64,000 nucleotides of DNA, from assembly GCF_025860405.1 (NCBI RefSeq), contig NZ_CP063785.1:1674001-1738000 (forward strand). Reading direction: 5' to 3'. This DNA is from Tolypothrix sp. PCC 7712. Lineage in GTDB: Bacteria; Cyanobacteriota; Cyanobacteriia; Cyanobacteriales; Nostocaceae. Positions 36,701 to 45,419 of the stretch are shown here, in pieces. The number at the start of each line of letters is the position of its first letter. Within the stretch, counting starts at the first letter, position 1. The notes beneath the pieces were generated by a model. The model did not search any database. It was given only the letters and a program-made list of their open reading frames with translations, and was not told the origin of the DNA. The translations under genes and the position numbers were made by a program.

Positions 36701-36731
36701 TAGGGTGTGTTGCGCCGCAGGCTAACGCACC
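36701..36731. repeat. Dispersed palindromic repeat (copy 1)
   Basis: TAGGGTGTGTTGCGCC followed by GCAGGCTAACGCACC; an imperfect palindrome. A second copy with three differences over 31 bases is at 51314-51344, and a perfect short hairpin of the same GGTGCGTTA type is at 57869-57892. Confidence 0.75.
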
Positions 36732-36827
36732 TTATGTTTTTAATACTATTTTAGATTTTGGATGGGTAATTGCTGTCTGCTGGAAAATTGGGTGATGGGT
36801 ATAAATTTTTTGATAAATTATTTCTAA

Positions 36828-38243
36828 TTAAACTAAAGCTTTTAATAACGCCTGAAGTTTAAGTTGCACCTCTGCAAACTCTTTTTCAGGATCGGAACCT
36901 GCAACGATACCCGCACCTGCATATAGTCTAGCGCGATCGCCATTGATGAGTGCAGAACGAATCCCTACAACAAACTCGCAGTTACCCTCAGAATCTACCC
37001 AACCTAGGGGTGCTGCATATAAACCCCTTTCAAAGTTTTCATAGCGGCGAATTTCCGCACAGGCGATATCTCTGGCTGCACCGGCGACGGCTGGTGTAGG
37101 ATGCAGTTGTGCGACAATTTTTAGGGGATGGACGTTAGCCGGAACTAAAGCGCTAATTGGTGTCCATAAATGTTGAATATTCGATAATTGTCGCAAGCGT
37201 GGTGGTAATACCTGGGGTAATAAACCGATTTGAGATAGGCGTTGAGTAATAAAATCAATGACTAGGGAATGTTCGTGCTTTTCTTTTTCGTTATTAATTA
37301 ACAGATTGGCATTAGCTGCATCTTCAGTAGGCGTTTTACCTCGGGGTGCAGAACCTGCTAACGCATCTGTAATCAACTTGTGATCGTGAATACAGATTAA
37401 ACGTTCTGGACTTGCACCAATAAAGTTTTGTCCCTTGCCATTACTCGTAGAGAATATATAGCAATTAGGATGTATTTGCCGCAGATTATTTAAAGATTTA
37501 AATAAATTAAAATCATTGCTAGATTGAACATCTAAAGCATCCGCTAACACAATTTTGGTTAAATGATTATTACGAATTTTTTCTAAAGCAGATGTTACAG
37601 AACTTTGAAAATGATTCGCATTACTAACGGATTTTTTGCTAAAATTAGCAGGAAAAACTTCCAGATTGGGTGAATAATATTTTAAAGAATTAATTGTGTC
37701 AATTTTATTGCACAGAGTTTGTAATATCTTATTAATATTTTCGCTGGCTGTGACAACTGAATTCATCACTAAAATACAGCGCTGATTTTTGATAGATATT
37801 TGCCAACGTGGTAGAAAAATTGTAGCTGCAGAAAATGGGTAATCTGCTTGGGAGTTTTGGGGAAAAAAGCTAAAGTAACAGAAAAAATGTGGGCCAGAAA
37901 AAGGTAAATTATCGTTACTAAATTTAACTATATTTTTGAGAGAATTTTTGATAAAATTCTCCGCTTTACTAAACCTATCAGTTCCATCAATACTTAATCT
38001 CGCAACAGAATCAATAGCTGCGATCGCTTCTCCTTTGCCCTTATTTTCAAAATAAAAATTTATCTCATTTACTTGACCCAGTTCATCTAATACAACTAGG
38101 GGATCTACTAGATCAATTTCTAGCGAAATACTCACAATTTGCCTGCAATTATTGTTGAGGCAATTTTCTTGAACTACTGTGAGAAATTGGTAGAGGTCTT
38201 TGTACTCTACGAAGAAGCTGTTGCGACATGGTGAAACTGTCAT
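36828..38243 (-). CDS. menF: Isochorismate synthase MenF
   Basis: 471 residues. The chorismate-binding domain occupies the C-terminal ~270 residues: KIVLADAL, GASPERLI, ALAGSAPRG and the terminal GAGIVAGSDPEKEF. It converts chorismate to isochorismate, the first committed step to phylloquinone (vitamin K1, the photosystem I electron carrier). Divergent from menA, menC and menE, which begin 311 bases away, so the pathway is encoded from a shared intergenic region. Confidence 0.93.
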   Translation of the reverse strand: MTVSPCRNSFFVEYKDLYQFLTVVQENCLNNNCRQIVSISLEIDLVDPLVVLDELGQVNEINFYFENKGKGEAIAAIDSVARLSIDGTDRFSKAENFIKNSLKNIVKFSNDNLPFSGPHFFCYFSFFPQNSQADYPFSAATIFLPRWQISIKNQRCILVMNSVVTASENINKILQTLCNKIDTINSLKYYSPNLEVFPANFSKKSVSNANHFQSSVTSALEKIRNNHLTKIVLADALDVQSSNDFNLFKSLNNLRQIHPNCYIFSTSNGKGQNFIGASPERLICIHDHKLITDALAGSAPRGKTPTEDAANANLLINNEKEKHEHSLVIDFITQRLSQIGLLPQVLPPRLRQLSNIQHLWTPISALVPANVHPLKIVAQLHPTPAVAGAARDIACAEIRRYENFERGLYAAPLGWVDSEGNCEFVVGIRSALINGDRARLYAGAGIVAGSDPEKEFAEVQLKLQALLKALV

Positions 38244-38553
38244 GGATCTAGTAATAGTAAATTTTTTTTAAGTTAACTTCCTAAAGTGCAATTAAACATG
38301 GTCTCGTATTTCTACAGGTAACATATTCAGTCACCATTTAACCAGAGTATGGTTTGCCTTGTTTTTGGTGTTACAAGACCACGACAAGCCATGCTCAGTT
38401 TTATGCTGCAATATAGAGTAAGTTTGATTAGCACAGAGTTAACCATTTGCAGAAAAAAACGCAGTTTTTTTGCAAATTCACAACATTTAGTGTCGCTCAA
38501 ACCCATAAAATTTAATATGAGTAAGGTTCTGGCAATTTAGTTAATCACGACTG
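38244..38553. promoter_or_regulatory. menF-menA divergent intergenic region
   Basis: 310 AT-rich bases between the oppositely transcribed menF and menA starts. It should contain both promoters; no specific regulator box was recognised. Confidence 0.45.
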
Positions 38554-39450
38554 ATGACTACACAGCAGATTTTATATCCCAAAAGCAAGTTATGGATGGC
38601 AGCGATTAAACCGCCGATGTATAGTGTTGCCATTATGCCTATTTGGGTAGGAACATCGGTAGCATTTGCAGAAACCAAAAATTTTAATGCAACAATATTT
38701 ACTACTTTTATTGCAGCAGCAATTTTAATTCTGGCGTGGGAAAATATCAGTAATGATGTCTTTGATTCCGAGACGGGGATAGATAAAAATAAACACCATT
38801 CACTGGTAAACTTAACTGGAAAAAAGTTAGTAGTATTTTGGTTAGGAAATCTTTGCTTACTTTTGGGTTTGCTGGGCATACTAGCGATCGCAACTTGGCA
38901 ACAAGACCTAACTGTGATTGGGGTAATTCTGCTTTGTTGTGCTTTGGGCTATATGTACCAAGGGCCTCCCTTTCGTTTAGGATACCAGGGTTTAGGTGAA
39001 ATTCTCTGCTTTTTTGCCTTTGGCCCGTTGGCAGTGGGTGCAGCATACTATAGCCAAACCCAAACTTGGTCAATGACGAGCCTACTAGCTTCAGTAATTG
39101 TCGGCATTGTTACTAGTTTAATTTTATTTTGCTCCCACTTTCACCAGGTAGATGATGACATAGCAGCAGGAAAGCGATCGCCTATTGTCCGCCTGGGAAC
39201 TGAAACAGGATCTCAAGTTCTCACTTGGTTTACCGCGAGTATTTATCCTCTCACCTTGATTTTGGTGTTATGGGGAATTTTCCCTGTCTGGACGCTATTA
39301 AGTTGGCTAAGTCTACCCTACGCTTTTAAATTATGCCGCCACGTCCAGCAATATCATAATCAGCCAGACAAGGTGAGTAATTGTAAATTTATCGCCGTAG
39401 CCGTACATTTTTGGGCTTGTTTGCTTTTGGGCGTGGGATTTGTGCTTTGA
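38554..39450 (+). CDS. menA: 1,4-dihydroxy-2-naphthoate phytyltransferase MenA
   Basis: 298 residues, UbiA superfamily with about eight helices. The first Asp-rich motif is NDVFDSETGIDKNKHH and the second is HQVDDDIAAGKRSPIVRLG, binding the prenyl diphosphate through Mg. It attaches the phytyl chain to DHNA in the thylakoid or plasma membrane. First of the plus-strand menA-menC-menE series. Its TGA stop opens straight into an AGGGTGA/AGGGTAA array. Confidence 0.93.
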   Translation: MTTQQILYPKSKLWMAAIKPPMYSVAIMPIWVGTSVAFAETKNFNATIFTTFIAAAILILAWENISNDVFDSETGIDKNKHHSLVNLTGKKLVVFWLGNLCLLLGLLGILAIATWQQDLTVIGVILLCCALGYMYQGPPFRLGYQGLGEILCFFAFGPLAVGAAYYSQTQTWSMTSLLASVIVGIVTSLILFCSHFHQVDDDIAAGKRSPIVRLGTETGSQVLTWFTASIYPLTLILVLWGIFPVWTLLSWLSLPYAFKLCRHVQQYHNQPDKVSNCKFIAVAVHFWACLLLGVGFVL

Positions 39451-39532
39451 AGGGTGAAGGGTAAAGGGTGAAGGGTGAAGGGTAAAGGGTGAAGGGTGAA
39501 GGGTAAAGGGTGAAGGGTAAAGGGTGAAGGTA
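39448..39532. repeat. STRR array between menA and menC
   Basis: Alternating AGGGTGA and AGGGTAA heptads, about eleven units, beginning in the menA stop codon. Confidence 0.93.
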
Positions 39533-39614
39533 AATACCTTAACAGCTTGATAATTTTATATTCATCTTTGTACTGTCATCTAAGGAAAAATGACAAAAGA
39601 CAGAGAACAACAGT

Positions 39615-40634
39615 GTGACTTACAGATTTGAATTTCGTCTGATAGCGCGGAAATTTTTGCGATCGCTTATTACTAGTCATGGTAATTGGGATATTCGCGA
39701 AAGCATTATTATTCGTCTGATTGATGAAGCAGGTAGAGAGGGATGGGGGGAAATTCCGCCGATTAGCTGGTTTGGTTCTGAAACTCTCCCACAAGCTTTA
39801 GATTTTTTTCGCCAACTACCAGAGGAAATTACAAAAGAAATCATCTTTTCGATTCCCGATGCTTTACCTGCTTGTCAATTTGGTTTTGAGTCAGCACTTG
39901 GGGGGCTGGGGACTGGGGATTGGGGACTGGGGAACAAGGGGACTAGGGAACAAGCAGATATTCCCATTACCAATTACCAATTACCCATTACCCATTACCC
40001 CATGCCCATTAGCGCCTTATTACCAGCTGGAGAAGCGGCGTTAAATGTATGGCAAAAACTTTGGGAGGAAGGATATCGGACGTTTAAATGGAAAATTGGT
40101 GTTGATGCGATCGCAAATGAATTGAAAATTTTTCACTTACTGATTGACAGTTTACCAGCCTCTACAAAACTACGATTAGATGCGAATGCGGGACTTAGCT
40201 ACAAAGAAGCTGAATTATGGCTAGAAAATTGTGATAAATTTTCAGAAAAAGTGGAATTTATCGAACAACCGCTAGCAGTGACAGAATTTGAGGCGATGTT
40301 GCAGCTGAGTAGCCGTTATCAAACAGCGATCGCTTTAGATGAATCTGTCGCTACACTCTCACAACTTCATGCTGCTTATCAACAAGGTTGGCGAGACATT
40401 TTTGTAATTAAGCCAGCGATCGCAGGTTCACCATCACGCCTGCGGCAGTTTTGTAGGCAGCATAACATTGATGCTGTCTTTTCCTCCGTCTTTGAAACTG
40501 CGATCGGCAGACACGCAGCACTCCAGCTAGCAGCAGAATTATCTCAGCATAACCGCGCAGTTGGCTTCGGAATCAACCATTTGTTGGAACAAGAAGAAGA
40601 AACATGGCTTCAACGTCTATGGCGCAACCTGTAA
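39615..40634 (+). CDS. menC: o-succinylbenzoate synthase MenC
   Basis: 339 residues from a GTG start. Enolase-superfamily residues are all present: KWK (158-160), Asp189 (LRLDANAG), Glu217 (FIEQPL), Asp242 (IALDES) and Lys266 (FVIKPAIAG). It dehydrates SHCHC to o-succinylbenzoate. Residues about 96-131 (bases 39900-40007) are translated STRR heptads inserted in frame between the N-terminal capping domain and the barrel; the remainder has the normal ~300-residue size. The 3' end overlaps menE by 31 bases. Confidence 0.92.
   Translation: MTYRFEFRLIARKFLRSLITSHGNWDIRESIIIRLIDEAGREGWGEIPPISWFGSETLPQALDFFRQLPEEITKEIIFSIPDALPACQFGFESALGGLGTGDWGLGNKGTREQADIPITNYQLPITHYPMPISALLPAGEAALNVWQKLWEEGYRTFKWKIGVDAIANELKIFHLLIDSLPASTKLRLDANAGLSYKEAELWLENCDKFSEKVEFIEQPLAVTEFEAMLQLSSRYQTAIALDESVATLSQLHAAYQQGWRDIFVIKPAIAGSPSRLRQFCRQHNIDAVFSSVFETAIGRHAALQLAAELSQHNRAVGFGINHLLEQEEETWLQRLWRNL
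39900..40007 (+). repeat. STRR arrays inserted in frame inside menC
   Basis: GGGGACT/GGGGATT units followed by GGGAACAAG-type and then CAATTAC/CCATTAC units. In the reading frame they give GTGDWGLGNKG and PITNYQLPITHYPMP. Same heptad types as the intergenic arrays. Confidence 0.93.
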
Positions 40635-42025
40635 ACTATCTTAATATTCTGAATAATTTAGATATTGCTAATTGCCTAATTGGTTGTGATAGTTCTCAAA
40701 TACAGCAATTAGCTGAGGAATTATATTCAGAACTCTTGCAATTGTCTGCATCAGGCACAACGCCCAAAATAATTTTAGCCGAACGCCAACCAGAGCGATT
40801 TTTAGCTGCTTTTCTCGCCGCTTGTGCTGCTAATTGTTCAGTATTTCTCTGTAACCCCGACTGGGGAACACAAGAATGGCAACAAGTTTTCGATTTAGTA
40901 CAACCAGATATCATCTGTGGAGATTTAAACGAATTAAATCTTTTACCTCCCTCATCTACCTCATCTCCCTCATCTACCTCATCTCCGCCATCTCCCCACT
41001 CACCACTAATCATGATTCCCACTGGTGGATCGTCAGGAAAAATTAAGTTCGCCATCCACACTTGGGACACATTAACGGCATCTGTGCAAGGATTTAAAGA
41101 ATATTTTCAGGTAAATTATATTAATTCTTTTTGTGTATTACCGCTTTATCACGTCAGTGGTTTAATGCAATTTATGCGTTCTTTTACCACTGGTGGAAAA
41201 CTAGCTATTTTACCATTTAAAGCATTAGCAGATGGTCAAATATATGATATTGAAATATCAGATTTTTTCATATCTTTAGTACCGACTCAGTTACAACGCC
41301 TCTTACAAAACCCCACATTAACTAAATGGATATCGCAATTTCAAACGGTTATGTTAGGCGGTGCGCCTGCGTGGGATGAACTCTTAGAAAAATCTCGATT
41401 TCATCGTATTAGGTTAGCACCTACTTATGGGATGACAGAAACCGCCTCTCAAATAGCTACCTTAAAACCAGATGATTTTCTCAATGGTAAAGTTAATTCC
41501 GGTCAAATTCTCCCCCATGCTCAAATAACTGTTTGCAATCAACAAGGGGAAATTTTAAATTGCAATCAACCAGGAAATATTACCATTCAAGCACAATCTT
41601 TAGCACTGGGATATTATCCAAAACTTTGGGATAAACAAGATAATTTTTCAGTAGATGATGTTGGCTTTTTAGATACCCAAGGTTATTTAAAAATTCTGGG
41701 GCGTAATAGTGACAAAATAATTAGCGGAGGCGAAAACATCTATCCTGTCGAAGTTGAAGCAACCATACGAGCAACTAAAATGGTGGATGATATTTGTGTG
41801 ATTGGCGTATCAGATAACCACTGGGGGCAAGTATTAACAGCGATTTATATTCCTAAAGCATCCTATACATCATTAGAAATTCAAACAGCCATCCAAGATA
41901 AACTTTGTAAATTCAAAATTCCTAAACACTGGATTCCTGTATCAACTTTACCCCGCAATCCCCAAGGTAAAATTAACCGCCAACAACTACAGCAGATGGT
42001 AAAAGAATGCTCAAGCTTGAAATGA
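40604..42025 (+). CDS. menE: 2-succinylbenzoate-CoA ligase MenE
   Basis: 473 residues, ANL adenylating family: P-loop MIPTGGSSGKIKF (137-149), LAPTYGMTETASQ, and GFLDTQGYLKILGRNSDKII with the adenylation Asp. It forms OSB-CoA. Residues 115-134 are a Ser/Thr/Pro low-complexity stretch encoded by a tandem TCATCTACCTCATCTCCC (18-base unit, twice, about 40952-40987), probably a surface-loop expansion. Start overlaps menC by 31 bases; ATG at 40619 is an alternative. Confidence 0.92.
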   Translation: MASTSMAQPVNYLNILNNLDIANCLIGCDSSQIQQLAEELYSELLQLSASGTTPKIILAERQPERFLAAFLAACAANCSVFLCNPDWGTQEWQQVFDLVQPDIICGDLNELNLLPPSSTSSPSSTSSPPSPHSPLIMIPTGGSSGKIKFAIHTWDTLTASVQGFKEYFQVNYINSFCVLPLYHVSGLMQFMRSFTTGGKLAILPFKALADGQIYDIEISDFFISLVPTQLQRLLQNPTLTKWISQFQTVMLGGAPAWDELLEKSRFHRIRLAPTYGMTETASQIATLKPDDFLNGKVNSGQILPHAQITVCNQQGEILNCNQPGNITIQAQSLALGYYPKLWDKQDNFSVDDVGFLDTQGYLKILGRNSDKIISGGENIYPVEVEATIRATKMVDDICVIGVSDNHWGQVLTAIYIPKASYTSLEIQTAIQDKLCKFKIPKHWIPVSTLPRNPQGKINRQQLQQMVKECSSLK

Positions 42026-42120
42026 TTTCCAACTAATATAATACTCTAACTCTTAGCAATAACAAATGACTAAGGACAAGTGACAGCCCTAACTAATAAT
42101 CTTTAATTGCAACGACTTAC

Positions 42121-42567
42121 TTACATAGTTTCCCTTGCTTTTCTTCTCTCTGCTTCCTCTGTGTCTCTGCGGTTCGTTTCCAACCAATTGACAATTTCCA
42201 CAGGCAATTCCTGCTTAGTTCTACTATTCGCATCAATACAAACGTGTCTTGTAATTGCCTTAGCAACTATTACCTCAGCCACAGAAATCTCATAAGCAAT
42301 TTCAAACTTCTCCCCACCTAATTTTTGTGGCATCAAACACACCAGCAACTTATCGCCACAAAACACCGGACGGAAAAAATCAACATTAGCATGAACAATC
42401 GGAAAAGCTACCGATGGATTGCTAAAAAAAGTTTTTAAATTAATACCTGCTGCTTCTAGAGATTCTTCATAGGCTTCATGACAAATCCCCAAAATATTCG
42501 CAAAATACACTACCCCAGCAGCATCAGTATCTTGAAAGCGAACGCTACGGTTATATGTAAAAGGCAT
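42121..42567 (-). CDS. menI: 1,4-dihydroxy-2-naphthoyl-CoA thioesterase
   Basis: 148 residues, hot-dog 4HBT fold; catalytic Asp15 lies in [18 protein letters not shown]. Orthologue of Synechocystis Slr0204, the DHNA-CoA hydrolase of phylloquinone synthesis, and its place beside menE supports this. The last ~18 residues ([17 protein letters not shown]) are encoded by a repeat-like CGCAGAGACACAGAGGAAG tract common in cyanobacterial spacers, so the native C-terminus was probably shorter and the tail is a repeat-derived extension. Converges with menE. Confidence 0.88.
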   Translation of the reverse strand: MPFTYNRSVRFQDTDAAGVVYFANILGICHEAYEESLEAAGINLKTFFSNPSVAFPIVHANVDFFRPVFCGDKLLVCLMPQKLGGEKFEIAYEISVAEVIVAKAITRHVCIDANSRTKQELPVEIVNWLETNRRDTEEAERRKARETM

Positions 42568-42905
42568 AGTTTAATAAGTCAAGCATAAAAATAGCAGACT
42601 TACTGCCTGCTCTACATAATTTTACCGTAACTCAGCTAACACACTGACATATTGCATGACTGGCATTTATCTGCGGCTAATTATCTTATTTGGACTGTTT
42701 TCTGTATCCAGATTGATAGGATGGACATCAATACTACAAGGGATAGCGGTTTGAACTTTGGTTTTGGGGAAAAGGTTAAAGGTTAAAGGGTTGTTATCTC
42801 CCTTTTCCCATTCCCCTTTTTCCCCTTAACCGACAAATATTAGGATGGACATTATCTAACTCTATATACTGTCCACCCTAAATTTATTGATAATGCTACA
42901 AAATC
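42568..42905. repeat. Spacer with purine/pyrimidine heptad hairpin
   Basis: GGGGAAAAGGTTAAAGG units (about 42767-42790) face CCCTTTTCCC and CCCCTTTTTCCCC (about 42800-42830), a potential long hairpin. No gene seen. Confidence 0.65.
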
Positions 42906-43994
42906 TTAGCTGAGAGGAGAGTAAATATCCTGAGAACTAGGATTGAGATATGGACGCTGCACATCTACTAGATGACGGTTAAAGTGGCGGTTAATAGATT
43001 GCATCCGTTCATCATAAGCATTCCTGCCTTTATACCAAGCATCCAACAAAGCATTAGCAACAATTTGACAGCGATTCATCCCGAAAGTTTCTTGTGCAGC
43101 AAATTTTTTGATGGGTTCTTCAGCTAAACTTAGCCCAGGTGCCAAAAACTTGGTAAATAGAGGAATTTCGGGGTTAAAATGCGCCTCATGTTCTGCATAC
43201 ACACCTTGCAGAACTTCACGGATTGCTAAATAGTTGTTACGTTCAAAGTAGAGTACCCCTGAATCGTAACGTCCATAAGCAGCAGGATTATAAGGAACTT
43301 GGAAGCTAAAAGGAATACCAGCTTCGTTGAGTTCCACTGTCAGGCTATCCATGAGTGCGATCGCACCAAATGGTGTGAGATTAAAATAGATTCTCCCTGT
43401 ACCCAAATCATCCTCTGGGTTGTCTTGTCTTTCCTGTCCAAAATTGCTAACTGCTAAGTAACAGCCGTTTTGGATGCGATTTTTGGGCATCCATACTGAC
43501 ACTAATTCGCCAATTTTCGCAGCTTGAGAATGAGCTTTGAGATGGCAGTCTGGTTCGATGTACAATGTCAAACCGCCCTTATTCACAGCCATGCTACCAT
43601 CTGGTTCGTGCCGCAACACTTCCCAACTCGGATCAAAATAACCTGTCCCGTGGTTGCAATTATGCAGACGTTCGTAAAATTCCCCGTCAATTCCTAAAGC
43701 AGAATAGTTTTCTAAATTTTGATGTGGTAATTGCTGTGCAGCATCAGCTTTAACAGCCAAAACATTTTGTAATGAGCCATTGTAATAGATGCCATACAAA
43801 AAATTCCGCAGTAATAAAGTTAAATATTTCTGCTGTAAATCTGTGGAATTCTGCTGAAATCTATCTGCTATCTTGGCAGGTAATGCAAATGGTTGATAAT
43901 TGGGATGGTGAATGCAAAAGTTCGGCTCAATCTGAATATTGCTAGCAATATCAAATAGGGAAGTTAGGGGTTGTTGAACAGAAGAATATACCAT
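42906..43994 (-). CDS. HopA1-family protein, possible lanthipeptide-type lyase
   Basis: 362 residues. The segment LTLLLRNFLYGIYYNGS, the GGLTLYIEP strand and the GRIYFNLTP and SGVLYFERNNY segments fit the family named after the Pseudomonas effector HopA1, found in many cyanobacteria. In class V lanthipeptide pathways (lexapeptide, cacaoidin) a HopA1-domain protein (LxmY) acts after a kinase (LxmK), eliminating phosphate and helping cyclise the peptide; related lyase folds occur in OspF-type effectors. An APH-like kinase gene lies 189 bases upstream on the same strand here. No precursor or export gene is visible. Function is inference from domain pairing. Confidence 0.75.
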   Translation of the reverse strand: MVYSSVQQPLTSLFDIASNIQIEPNFCIHHPNYQPFALPAKIADRFQQNSTDLQQKYLTLLLRNFLYGIYYNGSLQNVLAVKADAAQQLPHQNLENYSALGIDGEFYERLHNCNHGTGYFDPSWEVLRHEPDGSMAVNKGGLTLYIEPDCHLKAHSQAAKIGELVSVWMPKNRIQNGCYLAVSNFGQERQDNPEDDLGTGRIYFNLTPFGAIALMDSLTVELNEAGIPFSFQVPYNPAAYGRYDSGVLYFERNNYLAIREVLQGVYAEHEAHFNPEIPLFTKFLAPGLSLAEEPIKKFAAQETFGMNRCQIVANALLDAWYKGRNAYDERMQSINRHFNRHLVDVQRPYLNPSSQDIYSPLS

Positions 43995-44183
43995 AGTTAA
44001 TTACCACCTCAAAATTCAGAATGGAAAATTAGACAACCAACAAATGGCCAATACTGCGCCTTCCCTAATGCCAACTTTAGGTCATAAAGACTTTAGGGAA
44101 AATTCAGCAGATAAATATATGATGGGAAAAACTTCAAATGCAAAAATTATAATTTTGCATGTTTAATTGTCTGCTTGATTCGC

Positions 44184-45419
44184 TTAACAACCACGGAGAC
44201 GGGTTTTTTCGTAATACAGACGAACCAACTGCTTCTCTCTTTCTGGCTGCGGCAATTTATGTACTTTCGCCACAGGTTTTAAGATTTCTGACTCGGAAAT
44301 GCCAAACACAGTTAATACACCTTGTTCAGGCATAGTTAATAAGTTTTTCGCCACCGACAGCATACAAATGTCAGTATTATCAAAATCTTTGCGATTTTTA
44401 ATCTTGTTCTGAATTTGGTGAATTAATCCCAAGCCAACAAACTGAACAACTCGCAAAATAAAATCACTACGATACTCTAAAATTACGGGGAAAGCATTTA
44501 GATAACCTCGAATTAAAGCCAATATTGAAGGCTGAATCACCTCCAGCGGTGTAACCGCCAAATGTAGAGATTCCTCTAACTGTAAAGTAGGATCTACTAC
44601 TAAACTGGAAAGCCAAATCTCTAAATAGCTGGCTAATAATGTACCCAAGTCAAAAGCGGGATCTCCCCAACCGCAAGCTTCCCAGTCAATTAATCTAATC
44701 AGGCAATTATCAAGCTGCTGCCAACGAGAATGAACTAAAATATTGTTTAACTTCAAATCGTTATGAGTGAGACAGCAAGGATTCCATTCATAGGCTAAGT
44801 CTGCAATTGCTGACTCTAAACTTTCGTAGCGCTGATAGAGTTGATAGAATTGCAGCGCTTGCGTGGGAACTTGAGCAAAAATCTCTGGTGTAATTGACTC
44901 TATCCCTTGAGCCGGATTATAGAAATGATAACGAAACTGTCCCGCGGGAGCAGTATTCATAAAATCGCGATACTCTCGACCGTTGAAAGTAGCACGGTGC
45001 AAACCTGCTAAAGTTGTGCCAATAGCTGTAGCAATTTCATCGGCAAAAATATCAGTTTTTTGGTAAAAATGCCCTAACTGTTCATAGTCACTCAAATATT
45101 TGCGGACAAGGATAGAATTTTCCTCGTCATAATGTAGTAATAATGATGCGATCGCAGAAATATTACCAATAACCGGAAACTGCTGTAGCAATTGGTGAAA
45201 CAGCCACTCCTTGAAAAACTCTTGGGGAGTTCCATCATCGTGATTGCTGACTTCTTGTTTAACCAGCAGTTTGCGATTATCTGCCAGACTAACTATTAAA
45301 TTCAAATTCTTAGTTCTATCTGGTAACTCAGATTCGTTGGTTGCTCCATCTTCTGAGCTACACAGACCTGCTTCTTGCAGATACTGGATAACATTTTGAG
45401 AAGACAGTGATAATACCAT
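44184..45419 (-). CDS. APH-like kinase paired with HopA1
   Basis: 411 residues with an aminoglycoside-phosphotransferase fold: Lys54 (LLVKQE), catalytic loop LTHNDLKLNN (His219, Asp221, Asn226), and the metal-binding IDWEACGWGDPAFDLG (Asp245). All catalytic residues are kept, so it is probably active. The same kinase/HopA1 combination makes up the LxmK/LxmY dehydration machinery of class V lanthipeptides, where the kinase phosphorylates Ser/Thr of a precursor. An unrelated small-molecule kinase remains possible. First gene of the pair; long AT-rich upstream region. Confidence 0.8.
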   Translation of the reverse strand: MVLSLSSQNVIQYLQEAGLCSSEDGATNESELPDRTKNLNLIVSLADNRKLLVKQEVSNHDDGTPQEFFKEWLFHQLLQQFPVIGNISAIASLLLHYDEENSILVRKYLSDYEQLGHFYQKTDIFADEIATAIGTTLAGLHRATFNGREYRDFMNTAPAGQFRYHFYNPAQGIESITPEIFAQVPTQALQFYQLYQRYESLESAIADLAYEWNPCCLTHNDLKLNNILVHSRWQQLDNCLIRLIDWEACGWGDPAFDLGTLLASYLEIWLSSLVVDPTLQLEESLHLAVTPLEVIQPSILALIRGYLNAFPVILEYRSDFILRVVQFVGLGLIHQIQNKIKNRKDFDNTDICMLSVAKNLLTMPEQGVLTVFGISESEILKPVAKVHKLPQPEREKQLVRLYYEKTRLRGC

